Part shown: in pieces, positions 45,722-54,457 of the stretch | Layout: every line of letters starts with the position of its first letter | Numbering within the stretch: the first letter of the stretch is position 1 | Source of the DNA: DATBRC01 sp036560485 | GTDB lineage: Bacteria; Pseudomonadota; Gammaproteobacteria; Burkholderiales; Burkholderiaceae_D | Assembly: GCA_036560485.1 (NCBI GenBank) | Contig: DATBRC010000055.1 | Location: forward strand, 12,507 to 76,506 | Reading direction: 5' to 3' | Length of the DNA stretch: 64,000 nucleotides | Notes under the pieces: generated by a model | The model's database searches: none | What the model saw: only the letters and a program-made list of their open reading frames with translations | What the model was told of the DNA's origin: nothing | Translations under genes and position numbers: made by a program

Positions 45722-46963
45722 ATGACTAATACAAAAAAATACGGTTTCACCACCACCATCTTGCATAGCGACCGGCAAAAGCCGATCGAGCATGGCTCTT
45801 TGCATAAACCAATACACACGTCGGTTACATTCGGCTACCAAGATGCACGTGAGCTTGCCGAGGTATTTCAAGGCAAGAAGCCAGGCTATCGTTATGGTCG
45901 CCAAGGCAATCCAACGGTTTCGGCTCTGGAAGAAAAAATCACCCGGATGGAAGATGGTACTGCGACGATCTGTTTCGCGACCGGCATGGCCGCAATTGGT
46001 GCGGTAGTACAGGCATTATTGCGTGAGGGTGATCATGTGGTGTCGTCCGCTTTCCTGTTTGGCAATACCAATAGCATGTGGCAAACGGTTGACGGGCAGG
46101 GCATTGATGTCTCTTTTGTGGATGCGACCGATGTCAAACATGTGGAAGCTGCATTGACGCCTGCCACACGCATTGTGTTTGTCGAGACGATTGCCAATCC
46201 GCGTACGCAGGTTGCAGATCTGCAGCGTATCGGCCAACTGTGCCAGCAGCGCGGCATTCTGTACATTGTCGATAACACGATGACGTCACCATATTTGTTC
46301 CGCCCCAAAGCGGTCAATGCAGGCTTGGTCATCAATGCATTAACCAAATCCATCGGCGGCCATGGCAACGCGTTAGGTGGAAGTTTGACGGATACCGGGC
46401 TGTATGATTGGACGAAATACCCGAATATCTTTGATACCTATAAGCGTTACGCGTCAGCACAATGGGGCATGGCACAAATTCGTGCCAAGGCCTTGCGTGA
46501 TTTCGGCGGTTCGCTAGGGCCGGAGGCTGCGCATCATTTGGCAGTTGGCTCTGAAACCATGGCGCTCAGAATGGAACGTGAATGTGCAAATGCCTTGGCT
46601 GTTGCACAAATGCTGGAAGCGGATCCGCGCGTTGCTGCGGTTTACTATCCGGGTTTACAGTCACATCCGCAGCATGCCATTGCCAGCGAGTTATTCCATG
46701 CATACGGCAGTCTTTTCAGCTTTGAATTAAAAGAGGGCATTGATTGCTTCGATTATTTGAACAGGCTGAAGCTGGCTGTACCGGCAAGTAATTTGGGCGA
46801 TACACGCACGTTGGTCATCCCGGTGGCACACACGATCTTTTTTGAGATGGGACCGGAACGTCGCGCAGCGATGGGCATTGCCGAATCGTTGATACGCGTG
46901 TCGATAGGTATTGAAGATACGGCGGATTTGCTTGAGGACTTCAAGCAGGCATTGGATGCGTGA
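45722..46963 (+). CDS. metZ: O-succinylhomoserine sulfhydrylase (MetZ)
   Basis: 413 residues, PLP-dependent Cys/Met metabolism family. It makes homocysteine from activated homoserine and sulfide. GYRYGRQGNPTVSALEEK, CFATGMAAIGAV and the PLP lysine block NALTKSIGGHGNALGG fit the MetZ type. The ATG at 45722 lies right after the leader terminator; an upstream TTG would lie inside the terminator stem. No purine-rich site is seen in the few bases between. The convergent LOG gene begins 12 bp downstream. Confidence 0.93.
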   Translation: MTNTKKYGFTTTILHSDRQKPIEHGSLHKPIHTSVTFGYQDARELAEVFQGKKPGYRYGRQGNPTVSALEEKITRMEDGTATICFATGMAAIGAVVQALLREGDHVVSSAFLFGNTNSMWQTVDGQGIDVSFVDATDVKHVEAALTPATRIVFVETIANPRTQVADLQRIGQLCQQRGILYIVDNTMTSPYLFRPKAVNAGLVINALTKSIGGHGNALGGSLTDTGLYDWTKYPNIFDTYKRYASAQWGMAQIRAKALRDFGGSLGPEAAHHLAVGSETMALRMERECANALAVAQMLEADPRVAAVYYPGLQSHPQHAIASELFHAYGSLFSFELKEGIDCFDYLNRLKLAVPASNLGDTRTLVIPVAHTIFFEMGPERRAAMGIAESLIRVSIGIEDTADLLEDFKQALDA

Positions 46964-46975
46964 TCAATGAGGCTG

Positions 46976-47572
46976 CTACGGGAGTATGGTTTTCGCAGTA
47001 GCCTGGTCGAATTGTTTTACCTGCTGTTTCGGTACAAAAGATTTGAATCTCTCCATCAAGGCAGGCGCATCGTCTTCGTACATCATCAATGAAGCATGTT
47101 CCGGTTTTAAAAAACCTTGCTTCACAAGATGCTGTACAAATCGGATCAAGCCATCATAAAAACCATTGACGTTGAGTAGGCCAATTGGTTTGTCATGAAA
47201 GCCGAGTTGCGACCAGGTCAGCACTTCAAATAATTCTTCCAAAGTACCGATACCGCCAGGCATCGCAATAAAGCCGCCGGCTAATTCGGCCATCTTTGCT
47301 TTGCGTTCATGCATGTCTTTGACAACATATAAATGTGTAAGGCCAGGATGTCCGACTTCATAGTCCATCAGCGCTTTTGGAATGACACCTGTAACTTTGC
47401 CACCTAAACGTAACACCTCATCGGCGATGACACCCATCAAGCCGACATTGCCGCCACCGTATACCAGGTCGATCTGTTCGTCCGCCATTGCTTTTGCCAA
47501 TGACCGCGCTGCCTCCTCATAAACGGGGCTGCTGCCAATCGATGAACCACAGTAGACACAAAGCGATTTCAT
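46976..47572 (-). CDS. LOG-family (TIGR00730) nucleotide phosphoribohydrolase-like protein
   Basis: 198 residues, Rossmann-like. GGGNVGLMG and PGGIGTLEELFE are the LOG signatures for cleaving nucleoside 5'-monophosphates (cytokinin activation in plants; AMP or similar in bacteria). The start was put at MKSLCVYCGSS as in relatives. The true substrate here is unknown. Convergent with metZ. Confidence 0.9.
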   Translation of the reverse strand: MKSLCVYCGSSIGSSPVYEEAARSLAKAMADEQIDLVYGGGNVGLMGVIADEVLRLGGKVTGVIPKALMDYEVGHPGLTHLYVVKDMHERKAKMAELAGGFIAMPGGIGTLEELFEVLTWSQLGFHDKPIGLLNVNGFYDGLIRFVQHLVKQGFLKPEHASLMMYEDDAPALMERFKSFVPKQQVKQFDQATAKTILP

Positions 47573-47763
47573 TTTTCTATTTATCAAAAAAAGATTCGTC
47601 TTTAGTTAAGAATATAAATGAAGCGCATTAAGTATGAATGAGTATCTGGCAAATGATGGTGGAAGAAAATTTGCTTGCTCAATCAACAATTCAATGGCGA
47701 ATAATGAGACGGTACCATAAGGTGGTATTTATCAAACCGCAGATATGAGGTGAAATATGCTGA

Positions 47764-48237
47764 TTATTTGGGTAGCACAACGGCATCAATAGCTTGAATG
47801 ACACCATTGTCTGCCACAAGATCACTTTGGATGACATTTGCATTATCAAAAGTGATTTTTCCGTTGTCAGACGTTAAAGTAATTGAGCTTCCATCCACCG
47901 TTTTAGTTGGCCCAGGTTTTACCTCAGCCACCAATATTCTTCCCGGCACAATATGATGGCTTAATACTTGTGCGAGTTTTACCTTGTCTTTCATTAACGC
48001 ATTCAAAGTTTCTGGCGGTAGTTTGGCAAAAGCCTCATCGGTCGGCGCAAAGACGGTAAAAGGACCTTGGTGTTTAAGTGTGTCGGTTAGTCCAGCCGCT
48101 TTTGTCGCGGCTACAAATGTATTAAAGGAGCCAGATGCAGTTGCGGTGTCTATGATATCTGCAGCAAAGGCGTGAGTGGCACTTGCGAAAATCATTGCAA
48201 CGGCAATTGCAATCACGGTAAATTTTTTTTTACTCAT
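47764..48237 (-). CDS. Secreted fasciclin (FAS1) domain protein
   Basis: 157 residues. A signal peptide (about 1-25, ending AFA) is followed by one complete FAS1 domain: the H1 box GPFTVFAPTDEAFAKLP, the YH-like segment HHIVPG and H2 at the end (NGVIQAIDAVVLP). FAS1 domains mediate adhesion or matrix contacts; the bacterial function is not established. The ribosome site is AAGGGG, seven bases upstream. It stands alone, flanked by gaps of about 180-190 bp. Confidence 0.92.
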   Translation of the reverse strand: MSKKKFTVIAIAVAMIFASATHAFAADIIDTATASGSFNTFVAATKAAGLTDTLKHQGPFTVFAPTDEAFAKLPPETLNALMKDKVKLAQVLSHHIVPGRILVAEVKPGPTKTVDGSSITLTSDNGKITFDNANVIQSDLVADNGVIQAIDAVVLPK

Positions 48238-48305
48238 GAGAAGCCCCTTAGCTCAGTTGATGGTCATATCGTTACAAGGACGGATGCAATATGTTGCGGT
48301 GACAA

Positions 48306-48333
48306 CGAGAATTAAAATCGAGAATTAAAATCG
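48306..48333. repeat. 13-bp tandem duplication
   Basis: CGAGAATTAAAAT occurs twice in a row plus two further bases (CG). Short slippage-type repeat in the gap upstream of the fasciclin gene. Confidence 0.8.
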
Positions 48334-48436
48334 CTAACAATCAGTTGACAAGAGGCGTGAAAGGTTCACGTGGAGTGATGCAATATTGATCATCGTGGAT
48401 ATATTAATGAATTGAATGCTAAATGTAGGCGAGACA

Positions 48437-49366
48437 TTAAATGGATGTCTTCCGGATTTCTTCGATTACCTTGTCTTGAATGCTGATATCAAACAGAAGC
48501 GCTACATGCCCAATGCCGTGAAATGCAATATTGCGCGCACCAAGTAGATGGGATGAGGTTTGTGGCGCAATGATGTTGTCGTGATGGGAATAAATTGAAA
48601 CGATAAGGCCATAATCGGATTGACATTCATCCTTTGCCAGTTGTTGCAACCAAGCGCTGGAAGCACCTTTATTGGCATTGCGACTCCAACGCATCTGCCG
48701 GCTATTTTTTCCCTTGCCAAAATTCGCCAATGCAGTTCCATGGTGTGGAGTGCCTAATGTAATGACCTTGGCAATGTGCATGCTGCCGTGGATTTTCAAA
48801 TATGCACGAGCCGCAAGTCCGCCCATGCTGTGCGCAACGATGACAATCTTGTCGCTCCCTGTTTCATTACGAAGCGTATCGATCGCTTGGTGAATGATTG
48901 GTACATAAGAATCTATGTCGCCTAGAACAGGTTCCAGATCGATTGCATGATGCGTAATTCCTTCTATGCTCAGACGTTGACTCAACGTTTGCCATTGCCC
49001 GCTATTACATACATAGCCATGGATAAGCAATACAGGCAAAGTGCTGGCATTTTTCGCTGTGTATTTTGAGAAAATCCAAAATGGCATGCTGCGTGATGAT
49101 GTCAGAATTGTCGCTTTGAATTCATTGACAAATAATTTGATGCCTTGCGAAAAACTAATGCGGTATTCGGCAGGAGTTTCACTGCGATAAATCCACGCCC
49201 AGAAAAAATTGTTTGCTGTGATTACAAGCCGGAACAATAAAAGTGCAATTGCACTCAGGATAAGGGCCGGCAAAAAAGTGACGCCATATGCGTGGATGGC
49301 AAAGAGCAGTCCGATGCCAGCTAATATTTGTAGAGCTAATAAAATTTTTGTGACGCGTGAAATCAT
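48437..49366 (-). CDS. Membrane-anchored alpha/beta hydrolase (triacylglycerol lipase-like)
   Basis: 309 residues from ATG (a TTG three codons upstream is possible). Two N-terminal membrane helices (about 5-25 and 32-52) are followed by a lipase-type fold: LLIHGYVCNSGQW, the nucleophile elbow AHSMGGLAARAY, GTPHHGTALA, Asp in SHHDNIIAP and the final His in GIGHVALL. It likely acts on acyl esters at the membrane. Substrate unknown. Confidence 0.85.
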   Translation of the reverse strand: MISRVTKILLALQILAGIGLLFAIHAYGVTFLPALILSAIALLLFRLVITANNFFWAWIYRSETPAEYRISFSQGIKLFVNEFKATILTSSRSMPFWIFSKYTAKNASTLPVLLIHGYVCNSGQWQTLSQRLSIEGITHHAIDLEPVLGDIDSYVPIIHQAIDTLRNETGSDKIVIVAHSMGGLAARAYLKIHGSMHIAKVITLGTPHHGTALANFGKGKNSRQMRWSRNANKGASSAWLQQLAKDECQSDYGLIVSIYSHHDNIIAPQTSSHLLGARNIAFHGIGHVALLFDISIQDKVIEEIRKTSI

Positions 49367-49440
49367 TTCGAGCAAGACAGGATGTCTGCGATACCATCAA
49401 TCGGGCAGTGTATCGTGAAATCGACGTATTTTCGGTGGGA

Positions 49441-49929
49441 CTATTTTGGCGCTACTGTGATGAGTCGTGTACCTGCAAATCGATCATGGAGAAATTGACG
49501 ATTTGGATCGAGATAAATAGCAGCGGCCCAGAGAAACATATTGGCGGCAGGAATCCAGATTAACAACCAGGTTTTTGCGCCGAGAAAGGCTGCTAATGCC
49601 AAGCCGGGTGCAAACCATAGCCATGCCAATACATAGCGAGCAATTGCACGTCCGATTTTTACGGAGTCGCCGTTTTTAGTGACCAGTCTGATACGCCAGG
49701 TTTTCATTGCCAGCGTTTGTCCGCTATGAGTCCAAAACCAGACAAAGTAAACGCCAACGACTAAAAATAACCAATACTGAAGAGCATGCCGTAAATACAG
49801 CGCGTTACGTTGCTGTAATAAGGTAGAGAAGAGCCATGCAGAAATAAAAAGTACGCCAAACAGCAACATGGCTTCATAGACCATGCTGGCTAAGCGATGC
49901 TTCAGAGATGGTGTCGTAATAGTAATCAA
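49441..49929 (-). CDS. RDD-family membrane protein
   Basis: 162 residues; three membrane helices. HRLASMVYEAMLLFG carries the Arg and acidic residue of the RDD motif and THSGQTLAMKTWRIRLVTKNG is the typical cytoplasmic loop. Starts at TTG nine bases after the DUF3106 stop; a Met 15 codons in is the alternative. Last gene of the sigma factor operon. Function of RDD proteins is mostly unknown, with some acting in ion transport. Confidence 0.82.
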   Translation of the reverse strand: MITITTPSLKHRLASMVYEAMLLFGVLFISAWLFSTLLQQRNALYLRHALQYWLFLVVGVYFVWFWTHSGQTLAMKTWRIRLVTKNGDSVKIGRAIARYVLAWLWFAPGLALAAFLGAKTWLLIWIPAANMFLWAAAIYLDPNRQFLHDRFAGTRLITVAPK

Positions 49930-49938
49930 CTGCTGAAA

Positions 49939-50691
49939 TTATTTCGTAGGAGTTTGTGTGACTGTTTGAGGCGGCTGTGAAGGTGCAGATTGTAGAGGCA
50001 CAGATTGTGTGGGAGCAGTTTGTGCAGGTACAACAGGTTGCGGTACCACGGGTTTTACAAGCGATGGCTTGGTAACCGACTTGATCGACGTCGGTACTCT
50101 GTTTTTATTTGTTCCAGAGCGTGGAAGATTCGCCAAATGTTTCTTGTTTTTTGCCTCTGCTTCTGCTGCCAGCTTCTTTTTTTCTTCTTCAGGCAAATTT
50201 TGATATTGCTGCCATTTTTCAGATTTTTGATTGGCATTCAATTTTTTTGCGCGCTCATAACTTTCACGCGCAGCACGCCGCTGAGCGGGCGTAAGTTTTG
50301 CCCATTCACGCATACGATCTTGCAAGCGTTGTTGTTCCTCTGGTTTCATGGAGGGGAATTTATTGGCGATAACAAGCCATTTTTGCTTACGAAATGCATC
50401 TATCTTGTCCCAATCTGAAGAGAGTGGAGCAAGTGCTTGTTGTTGCGGCGGAGTCAGATCAGTCCATAGTGGTTTCGCTGATTTAATTTGTGGTTTGACT
50501 GGTAGCCTGGCAGCGGGCGTCGTCTTGTTAATTGCTGGCGTTGATGTAGATGACTTGATTGAGGCGTTCTCTGCAGGCTTATTGTCGACGGCCCAAGCGA
50601 TCCCTATCAAACCTGTCAGGCTTAAAATGCACACCGCCCGCAGAGCGCGGGCGGCCATATTGGTAATGGAAGACGCCGAATATCGAACCAT
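49939..50691 (-). CDS. DUF3106 periplasmic protein
   Basis: 250 residues. A signal sequence (about 15-35) is followed by a Ser/Pro/Lys linker, the DUF3106 region (about 75-165: WTDLTPPQQQALAPLSSDWD, FPSMKPEEQQRLQDRM, WAKLTPAQRRAARESYE) and a Pro/Gln/Val-rich tail. The helical repeats of L(T/K)PxQ(Q/R) resemble periplasmic stress sensors of the CpxP/ZraP kind, which is only an analogy. Begins five bases after the DUF3619 gene. Confidence 0.8.
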   Translation of the reverse strand: MVRYSASSITNMAARALRAVCILSLTGLIGIAWAVDNKPAENASIKSSTSTPAINKTTPAARLPVKPQIKSAKPLWTDLTPPQQQALAPLSSDWDKIDAFRKQKWLVIANKFPSMKPEEQQRLQDRMREWAKLTPAQRRAARESYERAKKLNANQKSEKWQQYQNLPEEEKKKLAAEAEAKNKKHLANLPRSGTNKNRVPTSIKSVTKPSLVKPVVPQPVVPAQTAPTQSVPLQSAPSQPPQTVTQTPTK

Positions 50692-50696
50692 ATGAT

Positions 50697-51101
50697 TTAT
50701 TGCGCTTTACTGTCTAAGTAAGCATTAAATCCATGATCCAGGTATGCGGACAAGGGTAAATCATCCGATAAAACGGCGGCATCAATATCTGCCGTTTCAC
50801 TAATGCGTTGTTGTTGTTCAAATTGATATAAACCGACGAAAAGCAAAGCACCAGCCAGCAATGGAGCCGCGATACCCAATCGTCCCAACCAGGAAATTGG
50901 TTCGCCAAAGATTTGTCCGACATGGCCGGCAAATTGTTGGCCTGACACCAGCAAGCCAGATGAACGTTCTGCTTTTTTGCGAGAAAGTGCGATTTTGCGT
51001 GCAGATGCTAGTTTGTCAACAGATGATGTTGGTAAAGCGTCAAGGCTTTCATTGAGTGCATGCCGCACTTTGTATGCGAAATTAATTTCTGAAGTATTCA
51101 T
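50697..51101 (-). CDS. DUF3619 single-pass membrane protein, candidate anti-sigma factor
   Basis: 134 residues. A basic cytoplasmic N-terminal part of about 75 residues, one membrane helix (about 79-97, LGIAAPLLAGALLFVGLY) and a short acidic periplasmic end. The ATG overlaps the sigma factor stop (ATGA), and GAGG lies upstream. The family is DUF3619; no function is assigned. Its topology and coupling to the sigma gene fit an anti-sigma factor, but no zinc-type anti-sigma motif (HxxxCxxC) is present. Confidence 0.8.
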   Translation of the reverse strand: MNTSEINFAYKVRHALNESLDALPTSSVDKLASARKIALSRKKAERSSGLLVSGQQFAGHVGQIFGEPISWLGRLGIAAPLLAGALLFVGLYQFEQQQRISETADIDAAVLSDDLPLSAYLDHGFNAYLDSKAQ

Positions 51102-51667
51102 AATCGTATTCCTCTGGCTCTTAGTGCTTGGGCAAGGGTGTGAGTTGCGCGTGAACAATGTGTTTTCACGCTCCCCTCAGAACATCCCATCGTCGCGGCA
51201 GTTTCAGCCACATCCATATCTTCCCAGTAACGCATCAGGAATGCTTCCCGTTGACGTGTCGGCAGTTTTTGTACTTCTTCATCTATGATGGCAAGAACCT
51301 GCTCGCGTTCAATTTTATCTGCACTGGATTCCGACGCTTGCGTTCCTTCTTCGGCAGAGTAGTTTTCCAGTAAGTCGTAATCATCCTGGTTTTCGGTGTC
51401 GCTACCCATACTTGAAAAAAGACTAACCCAAGTATTGCGAACTTTTTCACGACGAAAATAATCGTGGATCGTATTCTGCAAGATACGCTGAAAAAGCATC
51501 GGTAACTCGGCGGCAGGCTTGTCGCCATATTTTTCAGCAAGCTTGATCATTGCATCTTGAACAATATCAAGCGCTGATTCATCCTTGCGGACAGCGTAGA
51601 CCGCTTGTTTGAAGGCGCGACGTTCCACATTTTCAAGGAAGTCGGAAAGTTCTTTGTCAGTTGCCAT
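51098..51667 (-). CDS. ECF-type RNA polymerase sigma factor
   Basis: 189 residues. Region 2 (about 15-80: AFKQAVYAVRKDESALDIVQDAMIKL, then LFQRILQNTIHDYFRRE) and region 4 (about 130-185: LPTRQREAFLMRYWEDMDVAETA, then CSEGSVKTHCSRA) are both intact, joined by an acidic linker. It should direct RNA polymerase to a small stress-type regulon, probably including its own operon with DUF3619, DUF3106 and RDD genes. No matching promoter could be assigned with certainty. Confidence 0.93.
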   Translation of the reverse strand: MATDKELSDFLENVERRAFKQAVYAVRKDESALDIVQDAMIKLAEKYGDKPAAELPMLFQRILQNTIHDYFRREKVRNTWVSLFSSMGSDTENQDDYDLLENYSAEEGTQASESSADKIEREQVLAIIDEEVQKLPTRQREAFLMRYWEDMDVAETAATMGCSEGSVKTHCSRATHTLAQALRARGIRL

Positions 51668-52184
51668 GCAATGTGGTGCGTTTTTTAGGCGGCGACCATG
51701 CTAATTCGCAGGTTAAAAACCGGGAGCAATTTGTAGTTGATCTTATAAACTGAGCGCATGCTAGCAAAAAAGCCTGCACTTGTGGGCAATTTTTACTGAA
51801 AATGCTTGATTTCAAAAGGTTTTTGCAGAATTTTACTTGACCAAAATGGTGCGACGCATTAACGTATCAGTCCCTTTCGGAATCCGAAAGGGACCTATGG
51901 TCATTTCGCATCTGGCGCATGATGCCACCAAGTGAAATGACGCGCTTCAACATTTGAAAGCTGTTTGTTCTAACCCGTGCCACAAGCGCGAGAGATTGAC
52001 AGCGGTGCTTTAGATTCATTGGCAGAACGAGTTGCGTTAAGCACTATTTTGAACCGTATCGATGGATGCGCGACGAAGTAGCGTGACCGCATAAAGAAGG
52101 GATGCCACAATACTATCGCTCCGCCTGATCTCGTCAGGAGAGAACATCCGATCAATCTCCAATGGACCTTGAAAGGAAAGTAAG
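51668..52184 (+). promoter_or_regulatory. Structured leader of ilvIHC
   Basis: 517 bases without a full gene. A TTGACC box (51837-51842) with weak TAACGT 17 bases on suggests a start near 51872. The RNA would then begin with a 12-bp hairpin GTCCCTTTCGGA/TCCGAAAGGGAC (51870-51894). A second hairpin follows with outer GTCATTTC/GAAATGAC and inner TGGC/GCCA (51900-51941). Overlapping it is a 12-codon frame (51897-51935) whose ATG has an AAAGGG site; it holds single Val, Ile and Leu codons but no run. A small hairpin CCTGA/TCAGG (52124-52138) lies near the gene. A conserved 'ilvH' RNA motif is known upstream of acetolactate synthase genes in betaproteobacteria; whether this is the same motif was not tested. 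Confidence 0.55.
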
Positions 52185-53915
52185 ATGAGTTCCGAAACAA
52201 ATGCAGCAGCAATAACCGGCGCAGAAATCGTTGTAAAGTGCCTGGCAGAAGAGGGTGTCGAACATGTGTTCGGTTATCCCGGTGGCGCGGTGCTGTACAT
52301 ATACGATGCCATTTTCAATCAAAACAAATTCCAGCATATCCTGGTAAGACACGAGCAGGCGGCGATTCACGCTGCAGATGCTTATTCACGCAGTTCCCAA
52401 AAAGTCGGCGTTGCACTTGTCACGTCCGGTCCAGGTGTGACCAATGCGGTAACTGGCTTGGCAACCGCGTACATGGACTCGATCCCGATGGTTGTGATTT
52501 CCGGTCAAGTGCCATCGCACGCAATTGGTCAAGATGCGTTCCAGGAATGCGATACGGTCGGCATTACACGCCCGTGCGTCAAACACAACTTCCTCGTCAA
52601 GGATGTCAAGGATTTGGCAGCGACGATGAAGAAAGCATTCTATATCGCTGCAACGGGCCGCCCAGGCCCAGTCTTGGTCGATATCCCTAAAGACATCACG
52701 ATGCATAAGTGCGTATTCGAATATCCTAAGGAATTCGAGATGCGTTCGTACAAGCCGGTCGATAAAGGGCACTCAGGCCAGATCCGCAAGGCTGTGCAAT
52801 TGCTGTTGCAAGCCGAGCGGCCGATGATTTATACCGGCGGCGGCGTGATCCTTGCCAATGCAGCGCCTGAACTGAACAAGCTGGTCGATAAGCTCGGCTT
52901 CCCATGCACCAATACCTTGATGGGATTGGGCGCATACAAAGCATCCAGCGATCTTTTTGTCGGCATGCCAGGCATGCACGGCACCTATGAAGCCAACATG
53001 GCGATGCAGCACTCCGATGTGATGATCGCAATTGGCGCACGCTTTGATGACCGTGTGATCGGCAATCCGAAACACTTCTCGTCCAACCCGCGCAAAATTA
53101 TCCATATCGACATTGATCCATCATCGATCTCCAAGCGGGTAAAAGTGGATGTGCCGATCGTCGGTAACGTGAAAGATGTATTGCAGGAACTGCTATCCCA
53201 ACTCGATGCCGCCGAGGCGAAACCGAACGCGGCGGCATTGTCCGATTGGTGGAAGCAAATCAATCAATGGCGTGAGCGTGAGTGCCTGAAATATCCGACT
53301 TCCAATGAAGTTATCAAACCACAGTCCGTCGTTGAAAAAGTATGGCAAATCACGAATGGTGATGCATTCATCACGTCCGACGTCGGCCAGCATCAAATGT
53401 GGGCAGCACAATACTATAAATTCGACAAGCCACGCCGCTGGATCAACTCCGGTGGTCTGGGCACGATGGGTGTCGGCTTGCCATACGCGATGGGCGTGCA
53501 AATGGCTAATCCGGATGCGACGGTTGCCTGTATTACCGGTGAAGCATCGATCCAGATGTGCATTCAAGAACTGGCGACATGCAAACAATATCATCTGACG
53601 CCGAAAATCATCCTGTTGAATAATCGTTTCCTCGGCATGGTGCGGCAGTGGCAACAGATTGATTACGGTGGCCGTTACGCAGAGTCGTACATGGATTCGC
53701 TGCCGGACTTCAACATGCTCGCAGAATCCTTCGGGCATGTCGGCATGAAGATCGAAAATCCAAGAGACGTTGATGGCGCATTGAAAGAAGCATTTGCGAT
53801 GAAAGACAGATTGGTATTCATGAATTTCATCACAGACCAGACTGAAAACGTTTGGCCAATGGTCAAGGCTGGAAAAGGCCTGACTGAAATGCTTTTAGGT
53901 TCGGAGGATCTGTAA
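52185..53915 (+). CDS. ilvI: Acetolactate synthase large subunit
   Basis: 576 residues. ThDP/FAD enzyme making acetolactate or acetohydroxybutyrate, first common step to Val, Leu and Ile. The catalytic Glu is in VRHEQAAIHAADAY. The ThDP motif reads TGEASIQM ... LLNNRFLGMV, with GEA where GDG or GEG is usual. Strong ribosome site AAAGGAAAG. ilvH follows two bases after the stop. Confidence 0.96.
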   Translation: MSSETNAAAITGAEIVVKCLAEEGVEHVFGYPGGAVLYIYDAIFNQNKFQHILVRHEQAAIHAADAYSRSSQKVGVALVTSGPGVTNAVTGLATAYMDSIPMVVISGQVPSHAIGQDAFQECDTVGITRPCVKHNFLVKDVKDLAATMKKAFYIAATGRPGPVLVDIPKDITMHKCVFEYPKEFEMRSYKPVDKGHSGQIRKAVQLLLQAERPMIYTGGGVILANAAPELNKLVDKLGFPCTNTLMGLGAYKASSDLFVGMPGMHGTYEANMAMQHSDVMIAIGARFDDRVIGNPKHFSSNPRKIIHIDIDPSSISKRVKVDVPIVGNVKDVLQELLSQLDAAEAKPNAAALSDWWKQINQWRERECLKYPTSNEVIKPQSVVEKVWQITNGDAFITSDVGQHQMWAAQYYKFDKPRRWINSGGLGTMGVGLPYAMGVQMANPDATVACITGEASIQMCIQELATCKQYHLTPKIILLNNRFLGMVRQWQQIDYGGRYAESYMDSLPDFNMLAESFGHVGMKIENPRDVDGALKEAFAMKDRLVFMNFITDQTENVWPMVKAGKGLTEMLLGSEDL

Positions 53916-53917
53916 CC

Positions 53918-54409
53918 ATGCGACATATCGTTTCTGTATTACTTGAGAATGAAGCAGGCGCATTGTCTCGCGTGGTTGGGTTGTTTTCAGCACGCGGTTA
54001 CAATATCGAAACTTTAACAGTTGCGCCGACAGAAGATGCAACCTTGTCGCGCATGACGATCGTCACAAGCGGCTCGGATGATGTGATTGAGCAAATCACC
54101 AAGCATTTGAATCGCTTGATCGAAGTGGTGAAAGTGGTCGACTTGACTGAAGGTGCGCACATTGAACGTGAGTTGATGCTCATTAAAGTACGTGCAGTCG
54201 GCAAGGAGCGCGAAGAAATGAAACGTACCGCGGATATTTTCCGAGGACGTGTCATCGATGTCACAGAGAAGACTTACACAATTGAATTGACCGGCAACAA
54301 GAGCAAGCTCGATGCGTTCATCGATTCAATTGATCGTACTGCGATTCTGGAAACTGTCCGCACAGGTGGTTCCGGTATCGGACGCGGCGAACGCATTCTC
54401 AAAGTTTAA
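53918..54409 (+). CDS. ilvH: Acetolactate synthase small (regulatory) subunit
   Basis: 163 residues. An N-terminal ACT domain (about 1-78; HIVSVLLENEAGALSRVVGL) binds valine for feedback inhibition; the second half is the ACT-like ALS domain. The ribosome site GGAGG lies inside the end of ilvI, which suggests coupled synthesis. Confidence 0.97.
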   Translation: MRHIVSVLLENEAGALSRVVGLFSARGYNIETLTVAPTEDATLSRMTIVTSGSDDVIEQITKHLNRLIEVVKVVDLTEGAHIERELMLIKVRAVGKEREEMKRTADIFRGRVIDVTEKTYTIELTGNKSKLDAFIDSIDRTAILETVRTGGSGIGRGERILKV

Positions 54410-54457
54410 TTTAATTCAAACCTCAGCTTATTTCAGCTATCTATTTTAGGAAAAAAA

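Noticed and set aside
48240..48262. tRNA-like D-arm sequence (CCTTAGCTCAGTTGATGG) next to the fasciclin start
   Set aside because: Only about 20 bases; no anticodon arm, T-loop or acceptor partner follows. On the other strand it supplies the AAGGGG ribosome site of the fasciclin gene.
51897..51935. 12-codon mini-frame in the ilvIHC leader as a classic attenuator peptide
   Set aside because: It has only single Val, Ile and Leu codons and is not followed by a terminator with a U run; kept only as part of the leader description.
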